Assembly: GCA_020629155.1 (NCBI GenBank)
Contig: JAHDDW010000004.1
Location: 68,018 to 132,017, forward strand
Origin: Acidimicrobiales bacterium
GTDB lineage: Bacteria; Actinomycetota; Acidimicrobiia; Acidimicrobiales; SZUA-35
DNA length: 64,000 nucleotides
Reading direction: 5' to 3'
Position numbers and translations under genes: made by a program. The notes beneath the pieces are model-generated. The model had not been told where the DNA came from and did no database searches. It saw only the letters and a list, made by a program, of their open reading frames with translations. Of this stretch, positions 57,691-64,000 are shown piece by piece (within the stretch, counting starts at the first letter, position 1; the number at the start of each line of letters is the position of its first letter).

Positions 57691-59079
57691 ATGTTTCGAA
57701 ATGCCTTAGTAGATTTAGACTCTTGGATAGCTAAAGACAAATCAAAACCTCTGCTTATACGCGGTGCGCGGCAAGTTGGTAAAAGTTACTTGGTGCGAGA
57801 GTTAGCGCAACGTGCTGGTCGAGATCTTATTGAAGTAAATTTAGAGATCACAAAAATTTTTGAACTAGACAATAGGGAAACGTTTTCGATTGAAAAAGTT
57901 TTAGAAGAACTAGCATTAGTTGCAAACAAAAAAATAACGCAAAATTCGCTAGTTTTCATTGACGAGATTCAAGCACAACCTCAAGCCGTTCAAAGTTTGC
58001 GATATTTCTTTGAGCAACGGCCAGATATCAAAGTGGTAGCTGCTGGCTCACTTTTTGAGGTCGTTTCCCACCAGCATAACTTTTCTATGCCTGTCGGCCG
58101 CATTGAATATTATCATCTTGGCCCTTTAACTTTTTTTGAATTTCTACAGGCTCTTGGTCAAAATGAACTGCTTAGGCAAATAAAAAATATACACGCTACT
58201 AACTATCCAGGGCCGCTCCTAAACCGTAAAGCTATCGAGTTCCTTAAGAAATACTACTTCCTTGGCGGTATGCCAGAAGTTGTACAAACATTTTTAGATT
58301 CCGAGAGTTTCGACGCTGCTAGGCATGTGCAAAGGTCGTTGCTGCAAACATATCAAGACGACATTCCTAAATACGCTGCGAAACAGGGTAGTAATATACT
58401 AGATGTATTTAACTACGCTGTTCATAATCTTGGAAACAGGGTTGTTTATTCAAAAATAAACAACAAAAATACTGAATATCTTAAGCATGCTATCAAGCTG
58501 TTATCGCTTGCCAGGGTGCTGCATGTATGTGCTCACAATAGTTGCAACGGTATGCCTTTAGAAGCCGGGGTTGACCGCAGTATCCAGAAACTTTATTTTC
58601 TTGATGTTGGGTTGTATAACTGCCTTTTGGGAACAACCTGGCAAGATTTATTCACTCTTACTTCAGACAAACTGCTTACGAAGGGTAATATCGCTGAACA
58701 ATTTATAGCTCAACACCTTGTGTCGCTTACGCCTAAACAAGGTTTTGCCAACCTTTATTATTGGCTTCGCAATAAACAGCAAGGAAAAGCTGAAGTAGAT
58801 TTTATCCTTTCTCATAACTCCGAAATTTTTCCAGTTGAAGTCAAAGCTGGTGCAAGTGGCGCAATGCGATCGCTCTGGCGGCTTCTGTTTGAAAAGAATC
58901 TTTTGACAGCAATTCGATTTGACTTATCAGAAAGAAAACAAGCTTCGATACAAGCGAACCATACGATAGTGACAGGTGATGGTACACAAACTGTTGAGGC
59001 AACGCTACTTTTTCTTCCTGTGTATGCAGTCGAGAACTTGCCGAGCATAATGCAAACGCTATCCTCGCATCAAGGCTGA
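57691..59079 (+). CDS. AAA ATPase with C-terminal DUF4143 domain, second copy
   Basis: A 462-residue AAA_14/DUF4143 protein. Walker A GARQVGKSY is near residue 25, Walker B SLVFIDEIQAQPQA near residue 88, and the sensor AAGSLFEV near residue 115. DUF4143 begins near residue 210 (YQDDIPKYAAKQ), with the nuclease-like VDFIL and FPVEVKAGA strands near residues 370-386. It is longer than and diverged from the copy at 60-1214. Both have operator-like arrays upstream. Role unknown. Confidence 0.92.
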   Translation: MFRNALVDLDSWIAKDKSKPLLIRGARQVGKSYLVRELAQRAGRDLIEVNLEITKIFELDNRETFSIEKVLEELALVANKKITQNSLVFIDEIQAQPQAVQSLRYFFEQRPDIKVVAAGSLFEVVSHQHNFSMPVGRIEYYHLGPLTFFEFLQALGQNELLRQIKNIHATNYPGPLLNRKAIEFLKKYYFLGGMPEVVQTFLDSESFDAARHVQRSLLQTYQDDIPKYAAKQGSNILDVFNYAVHNLGNRVVYSKINNKNTEYLKHAIKLLSLARVLHVCAHNSCNGMPLEAGVDRSIQKLYFLDVGLYNCLLGTTWQDLFTLTSDKLLTKGNIAEQFIAQHLVSLTPKQGFANLYYWLRNKQQGKAEVDFILSHNSEIFPVEVKAGASGAMRSLWRLLFEKNLLTAIRFDLSERKQASIQANHTIVTGDGTQTVEATLLFLPVYAVENLPSIMQTLSSHQG

Positions 59080-59094
59080 GCGGCGATAGGTGTC

Positions 59095-60849
59095 TTAGCT
59101 TTGACGGTTCCACAAGTCGGCGTACAAGTTATTTTGTGCAAGTAAATCATCGTGCGAACCGTCTTCAACAATATGGCCATCTTCTAGAACAAGGATACGG
59201 TCCATGCTGGCAATCGTCGAGGCGGTGCGCTATAACAATAGTTGTGCGATCTTTCATTAACTCGTATAAACCTTGCTGAATCAGATGTTCAGACTCAGAG
59301 TCCAATGCACTGGTGGCTTCATCTAGCACCAAAATTGGCGCGTCTTTCAAGATGGCTCGTGCGATAGCGACTCGTTGTTTCTCGCCGCCGCTTAGCTTTG
59401 TGCCTCGCTCTCCAACAAGGGTGTCATAGCCATTTGGAAGTTGTTGTATAAAGCGATGAGCGCATGCCCGTTTTGCTGCATCTTCAATTTGTGTACACGT
59501 TGCATCTGGGTTGCCATAGGCAATATTTTCACGCAGTGTACGATGGAAAAGCAACGGTTCTTGCGCAACATAGGCAATTTGGTGGCGCAAACTTTGTTGC
59601 GTCACAGCATGTATCGGTTGGTTATCTATCAAAATTGTGCCTTGATCGACATCACTGAAGCGTAGTAATAATTTGGTGAGAGTTGTTTTGCCGCCACCAG
59701 AAGGTCCAACAAGCCCAACTTTTTGTTTCGCATCTATCGTTAACGAAAAGTCATCTAGAACAGTCGGTAAGGTAGCTTCGTTTTGATCTGAATAGCTAAA
59801 TGACACGTTCTCAAAGGTGATAGTTCCATCACTGACTGCAAGTAAAGCATCGCTTGTGTCTTGTATCTCTGGTTCTAGAAGAAAAAGCTCGGTCATCTCA
59901 GCAGCTTGTGAAACAGAACGTTCAAAAGCATTCATCCGCCTGCTCAGGTCCCAAAGCAGCGATAATAATGGTTTCACATAGAGCTGCAGAAGCACCAGCT
60001 CACCAACTGAGATGCGGTCTCTAAACACAAGGAATACACTTGCACCAAGAAGAGAAACTTCAATGAACATTTGGATAGCTTGTTGAGCGCTTCTTGTATG
60101 CGAATCCATAAACCAGCTTTTGCGCAGCGCTTTATGGCGTGCGCTGAGTGTCTCTTCAAAGTTTTGCTGCTCGTAGTCTTCTCTGCCGAAGCCTTTGACT
60201 GTTAGCACGTTAGTTATCGAGTCGGCAAAATGAGCAGTTGCGTTCGAATCGGTCTTTGCAGCAGCAAGGCTGTACTGCGATTTGAATCTGATAAGAAAAA
60301 CATAAACGCCACATAGGAAATCATCCACACCGCAAAAAGAGCAGTCAGCGTCAACGACTGAAATGACAGGACGACGCTGATGGCAGCGAGCTTGATGCCT
60401 ATAGGTATAAAATCGTAATAGACCGTTTCGGAAATACGTTCGTATTCGTTGACGAAACGCTTTCCTTTGGCAATAAGCGAGCCGCTAAACGATTGTATAT
60501 GGAAGCTATAGGAGAGCTGCAAAAGCCAACGGTGGACCTTTGCTTCTAAATCACGCAGTACGTTTACTTGAAGCGCTGACATGACATAGGCGATAGTTCG
60601 CCAAGCTACAAGGTCGACAAAAAGCAAAAAGCCAACAATGAAAACATGTCGAACAATTTGATTTCGTGTGGCTTCATCTCCGTTAGAAAAATTTATAAGC
60701 TCAGTAATGATTTGTGAAACGAAATATGGGATTGCTACAGGACTCGCAAGTGCTGCGATAGGCAAAAGAGTAAGTAAAACTGTTACCTGCCAGCGATAGT
60801 GTTTCGCCGCACGCCAATACATTGCAAAAGTAGTTTTTGTTGTGCCCAT
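59095..60849 (-). pseudogene. ABC exporter (permease-ATPase) with two frameshifts
   Basis: A type of about 585 residues: six-helix membrane domain, then ATPase (Walker A GLVGPSGGGKTT, signature TKLSGGEKQRVAIARAIL, Walker B PILVLDEATSALD). Frameshift 1 is near 60293-60301, in an A-rich run: the upstream frame reads YVAFMFFLSDSN while the downstream frame resumes with FLIRFKSQYSLAAA. Frameshift 2 is near 59218-59224: the frame used reads IAHRLDDCQ, while the other frame gives the expected [20 protein letters not shown] and a normal end at 59095. The start is ATG at 60849. It is either a real double lesion or a sequencing error in short runs. Confidence 0.85.
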
Positions 60850-61007
60850 AGGTGCATAAAGGTACCAAAAAATTAAGAAATCACTACAAACTGTCAAGCG
60901 ACCAGATAACAATCAAATATCTAATAAAACAAGTACTGCAAAACATTAAATAGGGATTTTAGTAAATTTTATTTTACTGCAATAGTGTGGTATGGTGTAC
61001 TTAGTTT

Positions 61008-61202
61008 GTGAAGAAGCAGAAACTTATCAAGGAGATTCGCAAGATAGGGAAGCGTAAAGGGGTGCAGGTGTTTCTGGTTCGTGAAGGTGGTAATCATGAA
61101 ATATGGCAATGCGGCGAGTATCGTTTCCCTGTGCCTCGTCATGGTGAAGTGAAAGAGCCTTTGGCTAAAGGAATTCTGCGTAACGTTGAAGAGGAAGGGT
61201 AA
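61008..61202 (+). CDS. HicA-family toxin
   Basis: A 64-residue protein matching the HicA mRNA interferase fold: Lys-rich start, VFLVREGGNHEIWQ with the likely catalytic His (NHEIW), RFPVPRHGEVKEPLAKGIL and an ending like IL-(R/K)-x-(V/A)-E. HicA cleaves mRNA when free of its antitoxin. GTG at 61008 is preceded by TGGTATGGT (extended -10) 11 nt upstream. The antitoxin-like gene starts 5 bp after its stop. Confidence 0.82.
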   Translation: MKKQKLIKEIRKIGKRKGVQVFLVREGGNHEIWQCGEYRFPVPRHGEVKEPLAKGILRNVEEEG

Positions 61203-61207
61203 AGAGT

Positions 61208-61600
61208 GTGAATCGATTTAAAGTAAAAGCTAGCAGGCTTCAGAAGTGGTGGATTGTGTATCTGGAAAGACCAGGTAAATCTGATATGGCGTTAACGCAA
61301 GCGAAACGTCTTGATCAAGTAGATTTTATGGCAAGAGATGCCCTTGCTCTTCTTGAAAATGTTGAAGCAGAAGAGATTGATCTTGTCGTGGCAATAGAAA
61401 CTCCTGACGATATTCAAGAAGGTATATCTGATCTTGAAGAACTTGACGGGCAGATACAAAAATACTTGCAAGACCGACAGGCAAGGCAAATCGCTATAGC
61501 GAAAGAGCTGAAAGGGCAAGGCTACCCATTACGAGACATCGGGCAACTTCTAGGAATGTCCGCAACAAAAGCCAACCAACTAACAAAACACACTGAGTAA
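61208..61600 (+). CDS. HicB-like antitoxin
   Basis: A 130-residue partner. The N-terminal half (QKWWIVYLERPG, then ARDALALLENVEAEEIDL) fits the degenerate RNase H-like HicB fold. The C-terminus carries a helix-turn-helix (YPLRDIGQLLGMSATKANQL) that would bind the operon promoter. It starts with GTG at 61208, 5 bp after hicA, behind AAAGAG. Gene order toxin then antitoxin is normal for HicAB. Confidence 0.8.
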   Translation: MNRFKVKASRLQKWWIVYLERPGKSDMALTQAKRLDQVDFMARDALALLENVEAEEIDLVVAIETPDDIQEGISDLEELDGQIQKYLQDRQARQIAIAKELKGQGYPLRDIGQLLGMSATKANQLTKHTE

Positions 61601-61686
61601 GTTCTTTTCCCGAATCTTCACAGGCTCAATACCGTTGTTCTTGCAATAGGAGAGATATCTGGTATCAAATGATTTAATGCATGTGG

Positions 61687-62688
61687 CTATATCGAACCGT
61701 TGTATGTCCCCTCAACGGTTTTATCTATCCAGAGTTGCGATAGTTGCATGTGTAGCCTCTTTGACAGCGGATCAACCGAGGTCGCAGACATATTTGATGT
61801 GACATGCTGCGGGTTCGCTGACCCTGGAATAACAGAGGTAATCGCAAAGTCCAATACGTAGCGTAGCGCCGCTATGTTATGGGTAAGGGTTGATGAATCT
61901 AACAATGGTTTAACGGCTTCTGCCATAGCGCATTGCTGCTCAAGCCATCCTGGTTTAACGCTTAGCGGCCACGAAGCTCGCCAGTCACCATCTGCGAATG
62001 TCATGGTTGGGTTCCAATCTTGGACGATAGCTCCAGAACTGAAAGGAGATCGAGCTATAACCCCAACACCGTTTGCCTTAGCGAGTGGCAGTACTGTCCA
62101 TTGTGGTTCTTGCTGGAAAACATTAAACACGAGTTGGACAACATCAATTTGTCCTGTGCCTATGAAATAGTTTGCGTCATCGGGTCGTTCATCAGGAACA
62201 GAAATGCCAATTGCTTTGACAACACCACTTTCTTTGAGCTCGTTTGCTGCTTCAAGCCAAGCTAGTTCGCCATCCCAAGCACGACTCCACGTATGGATAA
62301 AGAGCATGTCGATATAGTCACAGTTCATTCGGGAAATGCTTTCGTGACATTGTGTTAGTATCCAGTCGGCTGGGTAAGCATCTTCTATTGGGATATGTGG
62401 GCTTGGAGCAAAAACGCCGTTTTTAGGAAGAATCTTAGTGGATAGCTGCAAATGTGTTCTATCAAGTTCTCCAGAATTGAGAAGCTCGCCGATCAGTTTT
62501 TCGACATGGCCAGAACCATAACCTGCAGCACAGTCGATAAATGTAGCGCCAGCGTTTACTCCAGCTAGTATGGCAGCTTTTGACTGGGTGTCGTCTTTAG
62601 GTCCCCAGACGTCGCCAGCTAACTCCCAAGTCCCAATCCCAACCTCAGAAATTTGCTGACCAGTACGGCTAATAGTTCGTGTCTTCAT
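61687..62688 (-). CDS. Aldo/keto reductase
   Basis: A 333-residue TIM-barrel NADPH oxidoreductase. The catalytic tetrad is visible: Asp in FIDCAAGYG near residue 51, Tyr in the same block, Lys in LSTKILPK near residue 85, and His in DMLFIHTWS near residue 133. The C-terminal cofactor block is SVIPGSANPQHV near residue 290. It resembles the YghZ/PdxI-like group, but the substrate cannot be set. The gap to hicB holds no gene. Confidence 0.92.
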   Translation of the reverse strand: MKTRTISRTGQQISEVGIGTWELAGDVWGPKDDTQSKAAILAGVNAGATFIDCAAGYGSGHVEKLIGELLNSGELDRTHLQLSTKILPKNGVFAPSPHIPIEDAYPADWILTQCHESISRMNCDYIDMLFIHTWSRAWDGELAWLEAANELKESGVVKAIGISVPDERPDDANYFIGTGQIDVVQLVFNVFQQEPQWTVLPLAKANGVGVIARSPFSSGAIVQDWNPTMTFADGDWRASWPLSVKPGWLEQQCAMAEAVKPLLDSSTLTHNIAALRYVLDFAITSVIPGSANPQHVTSNMSATSVDPLSKRLHMQLSQLWIDKTVEGTYNGSI

Positions 62689-62749
62689 CTCGGCAAGTGT
62701 AGCAAACCACGATGAACTTTAAATAAATTCGCGAGTTGCTACGGTGCGT

Positions 62750-62755
62750 TAGTAT
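62750..62755 (+). promoter_or_regulatory. Leaderless-type -10 box of the acetyltransferase gene
   Basis: TAGTAT is followed by 8 nt and the ATG at 62764. Confidence 0.4.
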
Positions 62756-62763
62756 TGCAGATT

Positions 62764-63288
62764 ATGGCTATAACAGTACGTACTTTAGAGGACGAAGATC
62801 AAAACGAAGCAGTAGCTGCTCATCGAGTGCTCCAAAATGAAGGGTTTGACTTTCTTCATGGCTATGGCAGAGCTGACTCTTGGTCTGGTTTTGTTGCGAT
62901 GATGCGTGACCATAGCGAGGGTCGAAATTTGCCAAAAGGCTGGGTTCCTTGTTCTTTTTTGCTCGCGTACAACGAAGCCAACGAACTAGTTGGGCGTATC
63001 TCAATCCGTCATAAACTGAATGATTTCTTGCTTAAAAAAGGTGGTCACATTGGCTTTGGCGTGTTGCCCAAACATCGGCGGAAAGGCTATGCAACTGCTA
63101 TGTTGCGTCAAGGGCTGGTAGTAGCAAAATCATACGGCATCGAAAAAGCCCTGGTTACCTGCGACGAGTCGAATATCGGATCTAGGTCGGTTATTGTCAA
63201 ATGCGGCGGTGTTCAAGATGATTCATTCAACGACCAAAAGACACGAGAAGTAACGTTGCGGTTCCAGATAGATACCACTAACGAGTAG
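62764..63288 (+). CDS. GNAT-family N-acetyltransferase
   Basis: A 174-residue acetyltransferase. Acetyl-CoA motif A is GHIGFGVLPKHRRKGYATAML (Q/RxxGxG/A form RRKGYA) near residues 96-116. ALVTCDESNIGSRSVIVKCGG near residue 138 is motif B with the usual NxxS feature. The ATG at 62764 is preferred to an in-frame TTG at 62755. The substrate is unknown. Confidence 0.9.
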   Translation: MAITVRTLEDEDQNEAVAAHRVLQNEGFDFLHGYGRADSWSGFVAMMRDHSEGRNLPKGWVPCSFLLAYNEANELVGRISIRHKLNDFLLKKGGHIGFGVLPKHRRKGYATAMLRQGLVVAKSYGIEKALVTCDESNIGSRSVIVKCGGVQDDSFNDQKTREVTLRFQIDTTNE

Positions 63289-63311
63289 AGTAGTCTTGAA
63301 AGGATGATTTT

Positions 63312-64000
63312 TTGCAAATACAACAAGCAGGATATGACGTAATTGGAGATATCCACGGCGAAGCTGATCTTCTCGAAGGCTTGCTGAACAAAATGGGCTA
63401 TGCCAACAACGGGAAGTGTTGGCGGCACCGAAATAGGCAAGCGCTTTTTGTCGGCGATCTTATAGATAGAGGCCCACAACAGTTGCGGACAGTGCAGATT
63501 GTGCAAGCTATGGTTGTCAACGGTGCCGCAAAAATAGTAATGGGTAACCACGAATTGAACGCCCTAGCCTATGTCACAAAAGACCCAGCTACCCCTGACA
63601 AATTCCTACGCCCACATACTGAACATAGCCGTAGACAGCATGAAGTTTTTTTGAACGCAGTTAGCTATGGATCGCAACTTCACCAAGATGTTATGGCCTG
63701 GTTTCGAACAATCCCGTTATGGTTTGATGCTGATGGTTTACGTGTCGTTCATGCCTGTTGGGATAGCCCATCGATAGAGCTTCTCAAGAAATCGATTGGC
63801 GATTCAGCCATGTTAACGCCCGACTTAGTAGCGGCCAAAGCAGGTTCTGACGAACATGGTGCGCTAGCTACTGTTCTGAAAGGTCCTGAAATAGAGATTT
63901 CTCCGCCGTTTCTTTATCCAGAAGGAAGGCGGAGCATAACATCGCGGTTTGCGTGGTGGTCTGCTACACCGACGCAGCTTTCTTCGGCGGCGCTTCTTCC
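63312..64000 (+). CDS. Metallophosphoesterase (PrpE/ApaH-like), cut by window end
   Basis: At least 229 residues, open at the right edge. The phosphoesterase motifs are GDIHGEADLL near residue 13, VGDLIDRGPQQ near residue 45 and VMGNHELNAL near residue 76; VVHACWDSP near residue 151 follows. This is the calcineurin-like set found in protein phosphatases and diadenosine tetraphosphatases. The start is TTG at 63312, supported by AAAGGA 7 bp upstream; the frame is closed by a stop at 63297. Confidence 0.88.
   Translation, partial: MQIQQAGYDVIGDIHGEADLLEGLLNKMGYANNGKCWRHRNRQALFVGDLIDRGPQQLRTVQIVQAMVVNGAAKIVMGNHELNALAYVTKDPATPDKFLRPHTEHSRRQHEVFLNAVSYGSQLHQDVMAWFRTIPLWFDADGLRVVHACWDSPSIELLKKSIGDSAMLTPDLVAAKAGSDEHGALATVLKGPEIEISPPFLYPEGRRSITSRFAWWSATPTQLSSAALL

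Overview
The window looks like chromosomal DNA of an actinobacterium with moderate GC, possibly a marine or freshwater Acidimicrobiia-type lineage. The signs are a DUF2510 membrane protein, a PASTA-domain Ser/Thr kinase, a BON-OmpA protein of the ArfA kind, an actinobacterial HSP90-family protein with a helical-repeat partner, the order tig-clpP-clpX-folC-kinase-ndk-rne, a surface protein ending in an IAFTG-type sorting signal, and many start codons 6-8 nt downstream of a TANNNT box, as in leaderless transcripts. The class-level placement is inference. No rRNA, prophage, CRISPR array or insertion sequence was seen.

Layout. 1-5 kb is accessory in character: a DUF4143 ATPase behind two matched operators, an Ldh_2-family protein without its usual catalytic motifs, a Fic protein behind a long palindrome, and a hydroxyacid dehydrogenase with a shortened N-terminal domain. 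5-9.3 kb holds histidine genes split into two divergent pairs (hisN-hisB on minus, hisC-hisD on plus). 9.4-14.6 kb has an orphan P-loop protein, a lipoprotein, a siroheme sulfite/nitrite reductase with DUF4202, and a HAD phosphatase. 14.7-20.3 kb is an oligopeptide ABC transporter with a permease-ATPase fusion, followed by tRNA-Gly and tRNA-Pro. 20.9-30.1 kb is the protein quality control and growth block (tig, clpP, clpX, folC, kinase, ndk, RNase E/G). 30.2-36.5 kb holds DUF89/ARMT1, msrB, the HSP90-like pair and the BON-OmpA protein. 37-46.7 kb holds ilvD, a surface protein of about 1,930 residues and a GH13 glucosidase. 46.7-51.4 kb holds MoxR-DUF58-VWA and an HtrA protease. 51.5-57.5 kb has glycosyltransferases, membrane proteins and a flippase. 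57.6-64 kb has a second DUF4143 ATPase behind 31-bp iterons, a frameshifted ABC exporter, a HicAB-like toxin-antitoxin pair, an aldo/keto reductase, an acetyltransferase and a truncated metallophosphoesterase.

The strongest structure not explained by genes is two families of dispersed palindromic repeats. Family 1 is about 85-120 bp, with four clear copies and two degraded ones. One copy lies in frame inside the N-terminus of the PASTA kinase and another forms a terminator-like hairpin. Family 2 is about 149 bp, with two near-identical inverted copies; one supplies the stop codon of the peptide-transporter ATPase gene. One family 2 copy directly abuts a family 1 copy. A second theme is that three accessory genes (two DUF4143 ATPases and Fic) each follow operator-like symmetric DNA.
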